A stretch of 64,000 nt of DNA from assembly GCF_014195505.1 (NCBI RefSeq), contig NZ_JACIBV010000001.1, forward strand, positions 2,418,001 through 2,482,000. The letters run 5' to 3'. Below the pieces are notes generated by a model. It did not search any database, was not told the DNA's origin, and saw only the letters and a program-made list of their open reading frames with translations. How positions within the stretch are numbered: position 1 is the first letter of the stretch; the number at the start of each line of letters is the position of its first letter. The position numbers and the translations under genes are program-made. This stretch comes from Nonomuraea dietziae (GTDB lineage: Bacteria > Actinomycetota > Actinomycetes > Streptosporangiales > Streptosporangiaceae). Positions 42,333 to 50,491 of the stretch are shown here, one piece after another.

Positions 42333-42548
42333 CGCGCCGCTCCCTGGCCGATCGCGAGCAGGCCGGTAGGCGAGGAGGACCAGACGGCCGGACACGCGAC
42401 GTTCCATGCCTGCTCGCCTACCCCTTCGCCCGTGGGGTTCCCGGCGCTCCCGTCGATCCATGGCGGTCCATGGCCGGAAGATTCCGCCGTCTTTCCTCTG
42501 GGCGGCTTTCCTCTGGGCGGCGGGCAACGTGCCGGGAACCCCGCGCCG
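42333..42548. other. Intergenic, short direct repeat only
   Basis: A 15-bp direct repeat (TTTCCTCTGGGCGGC) lies at about 42494-42523. Otherwise nothing is recognisable beyond possible N-terminal extension of the membrane protein to the left. Confidence 0.4.
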
Positions 42549-43250
42549 TCACCCGCCCGCCCGGTCCCCGATCTCCTGCCCGCGCAGCAGACGGAGGGCG
42601 AGCAGGCTCAGCCAGCACCACCCCGCGGTGATCGAGATGCGCTGGAACAGCCCGGCCACGTCCACCAGCCCCTCGGTCTGCTCGAAACCCATGCCGGCGA
42701 GCACGAACGCCCCCGTGAAGACGATGCCGGTCACCGCGGAGTAGGCCGCCCAGAGCGGACTCCCCCATCCGGCGAACCTCCTGGCGAAGACCAAGCAGGC
42801 CGCCACCAGGGCCACGAAGGCGAGCAACGAGAAGACGTCGTGCAGGGCGGCGTACGCGCTGCCGTACTGCGTGAGCCTGCCGGGGGTGCCCGGCGGATAC
42901 CCGCTGATGGGGTCGGTGACGAAGACGCCCGCGCCGATCAGCCCCGCCCCCCAGACCCCGACGAGCACGGGCCCCCAGGTCGAGCCGCCGAAGGGCCGGA
43001 GCGCGCGCCTGAGCCCGACGGCGAAGGCCACCGTCAAGGCGCCCGCGACGACGAAGGTGGCCACCTGCGTCCAGCCGAGGTCGCCCAGGGCGAGCGAGCT
43101 CACCGGGTGGCGCAACGGGTCGTAGCCGGCGCGGGTGGCGCCCGTGATGAGGAAGACGACGACGAACAGCGGGCCGGCGATCACGCCGCAGACGAGGAGA
43201 AGGGCGGCCCGTGCCGCGTTCAGCCGTGCTCGCGTCGATTGCTGCCGCAT
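42549..43250 (-). CDS. DUF998 family membrane protein
   Basis: This 233-residue protein has six to seven membrane helices and the DUF998 hallmarks GYDPLRHPVSSLALGDLGW and VFVTDPISGYPPGTPG, followed by LHDVFSLLAFVALVAACLVFARRF. The biochemical role of the family is not established. The ATG start at 43250 gives a normal N-terminus. It stands alone, upstream of the remnants at 43373. Confidence 0.85.
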   Translation of the reverse strand: MRQQSTRARLNAARAALLLVCGVIAGPLFVVVFLITGATRAGYDPLRHPVSSLALGDLGWTQVATFVVAGALTVAFAVGLRRALRPFGGSTWGPVLVGVWGAGLIGAGVFVTDPISGYPPGTPGRLTQYGSAYAALHDVFSLLAFVALVAACLVFARRFAGWGSPLWAAYSAVTGIVFTGAFVLAGMGFEQTEGLVDVAGLFQRISITAGWCWLSLLALRLLRGQEIGDRAGG

Positions 43251-43372
43251 CAGTCCTCCGCCATTTTCACAGTAACCGAGCGGGAGCCGGAAAACATGGG
43301 CCCGCAGGCCGATGTCGCGCGGCCACCGGCTCCCTCACCTGTGACCCTGACCCTGCGCGATGGGGAGGGAAC

Positions 43373-43423
43373 ATGCCCGGCCTGGAGAACAAGGTCGCCG
43401 TCATCACCGGCGCGGCGAGCGGT
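43373..43423 (+). pseudogene. Short-chain dehydrogenase N-terminal fragment
   Basis: A start with GGGAGG upstream reads MPGLENKVAVITGAASG, the classic first strand and TGxxxG turn of an SDR. The homology then stops abruptly and frame is lost within about 20 nt. It is a truncated gene relic with its ribosome binding site still attached. Confidence 0.7.
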
Positions 43424-43487
43424 ACGTGCGACTCCGCGGGAACATTTGTCCAAGACTGACGGTCGGCCGCCCGTGCATGGTCTCCGC

Positions 43488-44324
43488 ATGAGTAACTACG
43501 ACATTGAGCACTCGCATGGGACGCACGTGGTCCATGACGGCCCGCCGCAGGCGCCGCCGTTGTTGCTCATCCACGGATCGGGGGCTTCGGGCGGCTTCTG
43601 GAGCCCGGTGGTCCCGGCACTGGCCGGCCACCATCATGTCATCCGGGTCGACCTCCCGGGCTGCGGACAGTCCCCGCCCGCGCCGTCGTACGACGTGCCT
43701 GCGCAGGCGGGCCAGGTGGCGGCGCTGCTGGATGACCTCGGCCTTCGCCACGTCGCCGCGGTCGGGCACTCCAGCGGCGGCTACGTCGCCACCGCGCTTG
43801 CCGAACAACGTCCCGACCTCGTGGGTTCGCTCGCACTGATCAGTAGCGGCCCACGTCCGGATGCGCTCCTTCGGCAGCCGTTCATCCTTCGGGTCCTGTT
43901 GGCCCCGCCTTTGGGCCCGCTGCTGTGGTCGAGGCGTTCGGATGCGATGATCCGCAGGGGGATCAGCGCGACGGCCGCTCGCCCGGTGCACCTTCCGGAC
44001 GCCGTGGTCGCCGACGTACGGGGCATCACCTACCGTGTGATGAGGACGGTGCTGCGCCGGAACACCGCGTACATCGCCGAGCGGAGCGTGCCCGAGCGTC
44101 TCGCCGCCCTCGAGGTCCCCGTGCTGGTGATCTTCGGCGCCGCCGACCCCCGTTGGGAGCCGTCGTCGGCGCACCAGTACGACTCGGTGCCGAACGCGCG
44201 GGTCGAGCTGCTGCCCGGCGTCGGGCATCTCCCCATGGTGGAAGCGCCCGAGACGACCAGCGAACTGCTGCTGGGCTTCACGGCAACGGCCGCTGACAGT
44301 CCGACCATGATCCCAGAGGCCTAG
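43488..44324 (+). CDS. Alpha/beta hydrolase
   Basis: This 278-residue hydrolase has the oxyanion HGSGASGGFW, the nucleophile elbow GHSSGGYVA (Ser at about 92), the acid in IFGAADPRWEPS and the catalytic His in GVGHLPMVEAPE. The fold is close to epoxide-hydrolase or haloperoxidase-type esterases. ATG 43488 is chosen as the start nearest the first strand; the SD is weak. The divergon-like neighbour downstream (AraC type, 9 nt away) is on the same strand and may regulate it. Confidence 0.88.
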   Translation: MSNYDIEHSHGTHVVHDGPPQAPPLLLIHGSGASGGFWSPVVPALAGHHHVIRVDLPGCGQSPPAPSYDVPAQAGQVAALLDDLGLRHVAAVGHSSGGYVATALAEQRPDLVGSLALISSGPRPDALLRQPFILRVLLAPPLGPLLWSRRSDAMIRRGISATAARPVHLPDAVVADVRGITYRVMRTVLRRNTAYIAERSVPERLAALEVPVLVIFGAADPRWEPSSAHQYDSVPNARVELLPGVGHLPMVEAPETTSELLLGFTATAADSPTMIPEA

Positions 44325-44333
44325 ACTGGTCAC

Positions 44334-45218
44334 GTGTTGTCGACCAGGACGCCGCCTGACGAGGCGTGGGTGGACGTCGCAGTCCCATGCCCGTCGGCTC
44401 GGCTGCCGGGGGTCAGCATGGCCGGGTTCCGCCATCGCGCCCCGGCCGCTGTGGACATCGCCATGGTCGCGCACCCGTCCGTCACCCTGCTCGTCGACCT
44501 GAGCGAGGGAGAAGGCGTCGTCTACGAAACCCGTGGCCGGCACGAGCGCGGCAGTGTCGTCGTCGGGCTCCTCCCCGGCGATCTTCGGGCAACTGGCCGG
44601 GGAGTCGGCGAGTGCCTCCAGATCCGGCTGGAGCCGGTCGTGGCGGCTGCGTTGTTCGGCGCGTCGGCCGAGCTCAGCGGGACGGTGGTAGCCCTTGAGG
44701 ATGTCTGGGGCCGCGACGCGGGGCGAGCTGAGGACAGGCTGCGCGCCGCCGCGTCGTGGGACGAACGGTTCACGATCGCCGTGAACATCCTCGGCCGGCG
44801 GCTGGGCGCCCATTCACCGGTCGATCCGCAGGTCGCCCACATCTGGCGGCGGACGCTCACCAGCCGGGGGCGGGTGCGGGTCGACGGCTTGGCGGACGAG
44901 GTCGGCTGGAGCCGCAAGCGCCTGTGGTCCCGCTTCCGGTCCCAGCTCGGCATCACGCCCAAACGCGCCGCCCGACTGGTGCGCTTCGACCACGCCGCCC
45001 ACCTTCTCGCGGCGGGTCACGCCGCCGCCCGCGTTGCCACCGAGAGCGGCTACGTCGACCAGTCCCACCTCCACCGCGAGGTCACGACGTTCGCCGGGCT
45101 CACGCCCACGGCCCTGGCCGTGGCGCCGTGGCTCGCGATCGACGACGTCGCGTGGCCGGCTTCATCGCCGACCCAGCGCCATGCGAAGAGTGGCGAACAC
45201 ATCCCCGACCTTCGTTGA
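44334..45218 (+). CDS. AraC-family transcriptional regulator
   Basis: This 294-residue protein has an N-terminal sensing domain of about 155 residues (VDIAMVAHPSVTLLVDLSEGEG). The C-terminal AraC helix-turn-helix pair follows (VRVDGLADEVGWSRKRLWSRFRSQLGITPKRAARLVRFD, then ARVATESGYVDQSHLHREVTTFAGLTP, cited as residues about 185-265). GTG 44334 is used. It lies 9 nt after the alpha/beta hydrolase gene, with which it probably forms an operon. Confidence 0.85.
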   Translation: MLSTRTPPDEAWVDVAVPCPSARLPGVSMAGFRHRAPAAVDIAMVAHPSVTLLVDLSEGEGVVYETRGRHERGSVVVGLLPGDLRATGRGVGECLQIRLEPVVAAALFGASAELSGTVVALEDVWGRDAGRAEDRLRAAASWDERFTIAVNILGRRLGAHSPVDPQVAHIWRRTLTSRGRVRVDGLADEVGWSRKRLWSRFRSQLGITPKRAARLVRFDHAAHLLAAGHAAARVATESGYVDQSHLHREVTTFAGLTPTALAVAPWLAIDDVAWPASSPTQRHAKSGEHIPDLR

Positions 45219-45622
45219 ACAGCGTGCTCTGGATGGCCCGGGTGTGAAGGCAGCGTGCTCGCACCGGCAACCGGATCTCGTTTCGCGACCTGCCCCCCGC
45301 CGCGCTGCTCGGTCTCATCCGAGGCATCCGCGAAGGTCGCGCCGAGAATCCGCCCGGCATGCCGGGAGCCGACCACGGCGGAGAAGCCGTGCGACGAAGC
45401 AGGACCCCCATCGGGTTCAGCGGCCGTTGTCGTGGCGGCCGGGCTCAGGTCCGGTCATCCGCGCCCAGGCGCGGCGCGCTACGGGTGTGCGGGGCCGACG
45501 TCGCTTCCCGCCCACACGCCATGCAGTACGGGTGCAGCTCGTTCTCAGGGACCCGCCGAGCTGGGCGGACACACTGCGAAATGCACCTGTCATGCCCCGA
45601 CCGTAAGGACTGGCGCCGACAG
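45219..45622. other. 404-nt stretch without a convincing gene
   Basis: Several overlapping open frames exist but none has a start with a ribosome binding site or a recognisable domain. One plus-strand frame reads NRISFRDLPPAALLGLIRGI followed by REGRAENPPGM, which looks protein-like but could not be assigned. It is possibly decayed DNA. Confidence 0.4.
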
Positions 45623-45982
45623 TTACCGGCTACTGCCTCCGCTGGGACCCAGCAGGTCGCCTGCTCCGCCTTCCTTCGCGGGGCCGGGCTCCTTGAGCTC
45701 GATGAAGATGCTGTGGGTCTCCGTGTCGCCGATGTTCTCGCCGGAATGCTCCTGGGCGTCGAGCCAGCGCACCTGCCCCGCGGGAAGTTCGACGGCGACC
45801 TCCCGTCCTCCTGCCGACAGCTTCCTGCGGAAGAAGCTCAAGGTGTACATGACGCTGTCGGGATGCTGGTGCGCGACCGTCCTGTCACCGGGCCGATCCC
45901 TGTACTCCAGTACGCGGACGCGATCGTTTTCGAAGATCACCTTGTAGAGCTCTGGGTTGGTGACCGCTGGGTCCTTGCTCAT
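45623..45982 (-). CDS. Cupin-domain protein
   Basis: This 119-residue single cupin has metal-ligand-like His residues in TVAHQHPDSVMYTLS and a second motif around WLDAQEHSGENIGDTETHSIFIELKEP. The start ATG 45982 begins MSKDPAVTNPELYKVIFEND, the usual N-terminus of this small-cupin group; the longer ORF to 46138 lacks similarity. The role is unknown; members often bind metal and small acids. The preceding region is a decayed area. Confidence 0.82.
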   Translation of the reverse strand: MSKDPAVTNPELYKVIFENDRVRVLEYRDRPGDRTVAHQHPDSVMYTLSFFRRKLSAGGREVAVELPAGQVRWLDAQEHSGENIGDTETHSIFIELKEPGPAKEGGAGDLLGPSGGSSR

Positions 45983-46134
45983 GCCGGCCTCGCTCACTGT
46001 GATCGCCGTGGAGCCTGCCCCTGCCGGGGGCCGCACGGCAGACCCTACGGCGCGACGCTTGCAGATCGCATGCAGCCCAACCGGCTGATAAACGAGAGGT
46101 GGCCGTAGTGGTGATCCGTGCCGTGGAGATCGCT

Positions 46135-46512
46135 TCATGTGGGGAAGAGGGAAGCGACGGCGCGCAGGACGCGCCGCTCGATCGGCGACAGGGGCAGGTC
46201 GTCCAGGTCGCGTGCGCGCTCCCCCATGCCGTCGAAGACATCCGCGAGCACGGCCACCACGGCGGGCCGGCGGATCTGCAAGGCACCCGCTTTCGGGTTG
46301 CCGGGGTCGGCCTGGACGAAGGCGACAGCGCGGTTGACGATGGCCAGGTGCCGGACCCGCTCGGTGGTGACCCGGTGCAGGTCGCCCAGGGCGTGCTGGC
46401 TCCGCGCGTGGGGCTCCTGGGCGGGATCCTCCAGGGCGTGGGCGGAGAAGAGGATGCGGCTGCGCAGCCCGTGGGCCTCGTCCGACGAATCGAGATCGTG
46501 CGTGAAGCCGCG
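46135..46512 (-). pseudogene. Unassigned ORF segment, probably a gene remnant
   Basis: About 125 codons read well as protein (EAHGLRSRILFSAHALEDPA, LAIVNRAVAFVQADPGNPKAG, PLSPIERRVLRAVASLFPT). No start codon with a ribosome binding site exists at its beginning; the frame simply continues from the decayed DUF6223-like gene upstream. It looks like the C-terminal part of a larger conserved protein. I do not recognise the family. Confidence 0.4.
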
Positions 46513-46523
46513 CCTGGGTCGGG

Positions 46524-46880
46524 TCAGGCGGTGCGGCGGGCTCGGGACAGGGCCAGCCCGCCCAGGACCATGCCGATCAGCCGGAACAGCAGGGCGAAGA
46601 TGGCCCCTGCCGGTGCCCGAGCCGCCGGCGGAGCCGGCCGCGTGCGGCCCCCCGGTGATCAGGCTGGTCAGCCCGAGTGCCAGGGCCGTGACGGCGCCGG
46701 CGCGCCGGTTGCCGACGCCGATCCCCACGGAGCGGGCTCGGGCCAGCCCACCGATGACCACGCTGATCAGTCCCAGCACGACGGCCACGGGGGGCACGGT
46801 GCGCCCGGAGCCGATGTCGTAACCAGCGGCGGCGACGGAGAGCTGCACGGCCTCGGGTGCGGCGAGGAGGAGACGGACGG
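46524..46880 (-). pseudogene. DUF6223-like small membrane protein, frameshifted
   Basis: The first frame reads VQLSVAAAGYDIGSGRTVPP and then VVLGLISVVIGGLARARSVG. The family-like glycine-rich tail (IFALLFRLIGMVLGGLALSR then a stop at 46524) is in another frame. The break lies near 46610. No ATG is present where the family normally starts. Both features suggest decay or a sequencing indel. The intact protein would be a small membrane protein with repeated helix hairpins. Confidence 0.5.
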
Positions 46881-47023
46881 AATCGTCCTGGGCGAACCGG
46901 AGCAGGGGGATCGGCCTGAGCCGGTCGAGGCGCCGACGTGGAACGCCTAGGAGGTTTTCCGGTGTGATGTGGTGATTGAGCGGAGCCGGCCATTCAGGGC
47001 CCGGGGACGTTCTTTCAGCGGAG

Positions 47024-47130
47024 CTATCGCCGGTTGCCGTCCTGCTCGACGAAGGCCTGCCCGGTGATCGGCTTGCCCCGGTACCGTCCGGTGACGGGGG
47101 CAGCGCCCTCGAAAGGGCCTTCCGTCAGGC
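47024..47130 (-). pseudogene. Lipocalin-like / AttH-CrtC type C-terminal fragment
   Basis: About 35 minus-strand codons read SLTEGPFEGAAPVTGRYRGK then PITGQAFVEQDGNRR and a stop. This resembles the C-terminal strand of carotenoid hydratase-like lipocalin proteins (TGxYxGxPITGxAYVE). No upstream part is present; the frame overlaps the NmrA-type gene end. Assignment is tentative. Confidence 0.35.
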
Positions 47131-47964
47131 TGAGGCCGCGCCGAAGGCGGCGGCGTGGTCGGCGACCCACTGCGCGTAGGTGAAGGGCGGTCGGCCGGTG
47201 ACCCTTTCGACCGTCGGCAGGACCTCCGCGGTCTTGCCGACTCTTGCGGTGAGCGCGTCGACGTAATCGTCGATCCCCTGGGCGGGCATGCCGAGGCGGG
47301 CCATCTCGTCCCGGAACCAGGCCTCGGACTGCTCCTCCCACCGCAACGGCCGTCCGATGGTCTCCGCGATGACGCGCAGACGGTCGATCGGGGTCAGCGA
47401 CTGCGGTCCGGTCACCGAGTACCCCTCGCCGGCACGCCCGTCGAGGAGGCTGCGGACGGCGACCGCGGCGATGTCGCGCGGATCGACCGGGGCCGTCGCG
47501 GCGTCGCCGTACCGCCCGCGTACGTCACCGCCGTCGATGATCTGGGGCGCCCAGATCAGGTCGTTGGTCGTGAGCGCGTCGGGCCGCACGAAGGTCCACG
47601 CCAACCCGGACGCTTCGACGGATCGTTCGAGCCGCAGGTGCAGGTCGCCGACCCAGCTGGGCTCGGACCATGTGACGGACACCGAGGACAGCATCACGAC
47701 ATGCCGCAGGCCGGCTCGCCTCGCCACGTCGAGGAATCCGTCGAGCCCCTGGAGAACGGGGAACAGGAAGGCCCGCTCGATGCCGGACAGCGCCTCAGGC
47801 AGGGTTTCCGGCTGGGTCAGGTCGCCGGTCACGACCTCGACCTGGTCCGGGAACGCATGGCCGCTGGGGTTGCGGGTCATGACGCGGACCTTCTCACCTG
47901 CCTCCAGGAGTTGGCGGACGACGTGGGAACCGACGTTTCCGGTGGCACCGGTTACCAGGATCAT
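47125..47964 (-). CDS. NmrA-type NAD(P)H-binding protein
   Basis: This 279-residue atypical SDR has the Rossmann motif MILVTGATGNVGSHVVRQLLEAG, VVTGDLTQPETL, HVVMLSSVSVTW and a substrate region ending PPFTYAQWVADHAAAFG. Members act as NAD(P)H sensors or quinone/oxidoreductases. ATG 47964 has GGAGATC upstream and gives the canonical start. It is divergent from an ECF41 sigma gene; ECF41 genes commonly sit beside such oxidoreductase or epimerase genes, which they control. Confidence 0.88.
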   Translation of the reverse strand: MILVTGATGNVGSHVVRQLLEAGEKVRVMTRNPSGHAFPDQVEVVTGDLTQPETLPEALSGIERAFLFPVLQGLDGFLDVARRAGLRHVVMLSSVSVTWSEPSWVGDLHLRLERSVEASGLAWTFVRPDALTTNDLIWAPQIIDGGDVRGRYGDAATAPVDPRDIAAVAVRSLLDGRAGEGYSVTGPQSLTPIDRLRVIAETIGRPLRWEEQSEAWFRDEMARLGMPAQGIDDYVDALTARVGKTAEVLPTVERVTGRPPFTYAQWVADHAAAFGAASA

Positions 47965-48248
47965 GGTGGGGATCTCCTTCAGTTTCTTCGTTTCTCTGAG
48001 CCGGGGGCCGGTCGGTGACGATCGCGTCACTCGATCAGCCGTCCGGTGGATTCGAGGTCAGCGGTGAGTTCCACGAGGCGCGTGGATCGTTCGCGCGGCG
48101 TCCCTGACGACCATGAGGCGTCGGCGCCCCGGACTTTGTGACGGTGCGGACATGTGACATACGCCACCCTTCGCGAGTGTCACAGGGCGATGCGGGCCGG
48201 CGCCTTATGTGGAGAGCAAGGTGCGAAGAGAACACCCAGGAGCAGGCG

Positions 48249-49190
48249 ATGAACGAGCACAGCGAGGCGACGGCCGGCCCGGGCGAGCCGCCCTTCGGTG
48301 ACGGCCGGATGGACTCCGCCACCGAGACGTTCGTCGCTCACCGCAGTCTGCTGTTCACCGTCGCCTACGAGATGCTCGGCTCGGCTGCCGACGCCGAGGA
48401 CGTCCTGCAGGAAACCTGGTTGCGGTGGGTCAAGGTCGACGCGGGGCAGGTGCACGACCAGCGCGCCTACCTGGTCCGGGTCACCACCCGGCGCGCGCTG
48501 GACCGGCTGCGCACCATGAAGCGCCGCAAGGAGGCGTATGTCGGCCCCTGGCTGCCCGAGCCGCTGCTCACCACGCCGGACGTGGCCGAGGACGTCGAGC
48601 TCGCCGAAAGTGTGTCGATGGCGCTCATGCTCGTCCTGGAGACGCTGTCGCCGACCGAGCGCGCCGTCTTCGTGCTGCGCGAGGTCTTCGACGTCGGCTA
48701 CGACGAGATCGCCGCCGCCGTCGGCAAGACCCCGGCGACCGTCCGCCAGATCGCGCACCGGGCCCGCCGGCACGTCGATGCTCGGCGGCCTCGCGAGGTG
48801 GTCTCCCCCGTCCAGGCCCGGGCGGCGGTGGAGTCGTTCCAGCGCGCGCTCGAAACCAGGGACCTGCAGGGTCTCCTCGATGTGCTCGCCCCTGAGGTCG
48901 TCCTGGTGAGCGACGGCGGCGGCGTCAAGCAGGCCGCGCCGCGGCCGATCACCGGCGCCGACAAGGTGGCCCGCATGATCGTCGACGGCCTCGGCAAGGC
49001 CCGAATCGCGCTCACCAGCGAGCCCACCGTGGTCAACGGCAACCCGGCACTCCTCCTCCGCGTGAACGGCGAGATCGACGGCGTCATAGCAGTCCGGGTC
49101 GAGGACGCCCGCATCACCGGCCTCTACTACGTCCGCAACCCGCGGAAGCTGACCCGCATCGCGTCGGAGACCCCACTCACGCTGAAGTGA
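48249..49190 (+). CDS. ECF41 (SigJ-type) RNA polymerase sigma factor
   Basis: This 313-residue sigma factor has region 2 at about residues 20-85 (FTVAYEMLGSAADAEDVLQETWLRW) and region 4 at about 125-180 (LSPTERAVFVLREVFDVGYDEIAAAVGKTPATVRQI). Between them is the diagnostic linker motif GPWLPEP. A SnoaL-like C-terminal domain (about 190-313) carries the DGGG motif and ends with YYVRNPRKLTRI; this extension regulates activity in the group. ATG 48249 follows AGGAGGC-type AGGAGCAGGCG. The likely target is the divergent NmrA-type gene. Confidence 0.92.
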   Translation: MNEHSEATAGPGEPPFGDGRMDSATETFVAHRSLLFTVAYEMLGSAADAEDVLQETWLRWVKVDAGQVHDQRAYLVRVTTRRALDRLRTMKRRKEAYVGPWLPEPLLTTPDVAEDVELAESVSMALMLVLETLSPTERAVFVLREVFDVGYDEIAAAVGKTPATVRQIAHRARRHVDARRPREVVSPVQARAAVESFQRALETRDLQGLLDVLAPEVVLVSDGGGVKQAAPRPITGADKVARMIVDGLGKARIALTSEPTVVNGNPALLLRVNGEIDGVIAVRVEDARITGLYYVRNPRKLTRIASETPLTLK

Positions 49191-49309
49191 TCCTTCAGCC
49201 GTCGCGCCATGATCACGACATCTCGACAGCGCGGAGCATCCCGAGCGAAGGCATCGGTTCATCGGCACGACCACGTCAGTCACGCAAACGTTGTATTCGA
49301 GGAGTGGAC

Positions 49310-50374
49310 ATGGCCGTTCAGGCCCCGCTGACAGCCGACACACCACCGTCACCCTGGCTGACGGTGGCCAGGGCAGTCGTCCTGCTCACAGCGAGCATCT
49401 CCGTGCTGCTCACCGCCTTCGCCTGGCCGTCGGTGCGCTCGTCGGTGCACGATGTGCCGATCGCCGTCGCCGGGCCGGCCGCCGCGGTCGAACAGGTCAG
49501 CACCGCTCTCGACCAACGCCTGCCGGGCGGCTTCGAGATCACCGAGGTCGCCGACACGGCGGCCGCCGAACGGTTGATCCGCGACCGGGAGGTGTACGGG
49601 GCGATCGACGTCAGCTCCGGCATCCCGCGGGTCATCATGGCCTCCGCCGCCGGCACAGCGGTCGCTCAGACCCTGAACAGCGTCGCGACCGCGCTCGGCC
49701 AGGCGCAGGCACAGGGCGCCGGCCCGGCGGTCGCCGTCCGCGACCTCGTCACCTTGCCGGCCGACGACCCGCGCGGCGCCGGCCTGGCCGCCGGATCCCT
49801 TCCCCTGGTCATGGCCGGTCTGCTCGCCGCGCTGTTGCTGACCAGGCTCGTCCGCGGCACCACCCGCCGGGTCACTGGAGCGCTCGCCTTCGCCAGCACC
49901 GGCGGCCTGGCCGTGGCTGCGATCCTGCAGTTCTGGCTCGGCTCGCTCAACGGCGCGTACTGGGCCAACAGCGGCGCCGTCGCCCTGACCATCGCGGCCA
50001 CCTCCCTGAGCATCCTCGGGCTGGAGTCACTGCTCGGGTCGGCGGGTTTCGGTCTCGGCGCCGTCGCCATGATGCTCATCGGCAATCCCCTGTCAGGTAC
50101 GGCGACCGCACCCGAAATGCTGCCCGGCTGGTCCGGCATCCTCGGCCAGCTGTTGCCGCCAGGGGCGGGTGGCCAGTTGCTGCGCTCCACCGCGTTCTTC
50201 GACGGCCGAGGGGCCACCCACTCCGTCATCGTCCTGCTCACCTGGCTCACGCTCGGTGTCGTGCTGTGCCTGGCCGGCGGCCTGCGCGCGCGCCGTGCCG
50301 CCACCGTGGCCGCGGGTTTTGTGAGGACGCCGTCATCACCGGCCTCCACGACGTTCGCAACCCCGAGAGGCTGA
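49310..50374 (+). CDS. ABC-2/YhgE-like membrane protein with altered C-terminus
   Basis: This 354-residue protein has an N-terminal membrane helix (VARAVVLLTASISVLLTAFAW), an extracytoplasmic domain (VPIAVAGPAAAVEQVSTALDQR, AAERLIRDREVYGAIDVSSG) and five or so C-terminal helices (LPLVMAGLLAALLLTRLV onward). This is the layout of ABC-2 or phage-infection-protein-like permeases. GAGGAGTGGAC precedes ATG 49310. The last 20 residues are read from an out-of-frame ECF41 sigma fragment, so the native C-terminus appears lost. Confidence 0.75.
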   Translation: MAVQAPLTADTPPSPWLTVARAVVLLTASISVLLTAFAWPSVRSSVHDVPIAVAGPAAAVEQVSTALDQRLPGGFEITEVADTAAAERLIRDREVYGAIDVSSGIPRVIMASAAGTAVAQTLNSVATALGQAQAQGAGPAVAVRDLVTLPADDPRGAGLAAGSLPLVMAGLLAALLLTRLVRGTTRRVTGALAFASTGGLAVAAILQFWLGSLNGAYWANSGAVALTIAATSLSILGLESLLGSAGFGLGAVAMMLIGNPLSGTATAPEMLPGWSGILGQLLPPGAGGQLLRSTAFFDGRGATHSVIVLLTWLTLGVVLCLAGGLRARRAATVAAGFVRTPSSPASTTFATPRG

Positions 50375-50384
50375 CCCGCATCGC
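50322..50384 (+). pseudogene. Fragment of a second ECF41 sigma factor C-terminus
   Basis: Read in the other frame this encodes EDAVITGLHDVRNPERLTRIA. It is closely similar, at DNA and protein level, to the end of the sigma factor at 49101-49163 (EDARITGLYYVRNPRKLTRIA). It is out of frame with, and overlaps, the permease gene end. It is a relic of a lost paralogue or of a rearrangement. Confidence 0.75.
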
Positions 50385-50491
50385 GCCCACGAAGCGGCGG
50401 CGCGACAGCCACCTGAACAGCACCGCTTCTGGCCTCACCACCCGAACAGCCCCGAAGGAATTCAGCCAGATCTCTTACCAGGAGGTTATTC

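Noticed and set aside
45255..45947. Plus-strand ORF over the cupin gene and its upstream gap
   Set aside because: No ribosome binding site or domain; the strand-opposite cupin reads far better.
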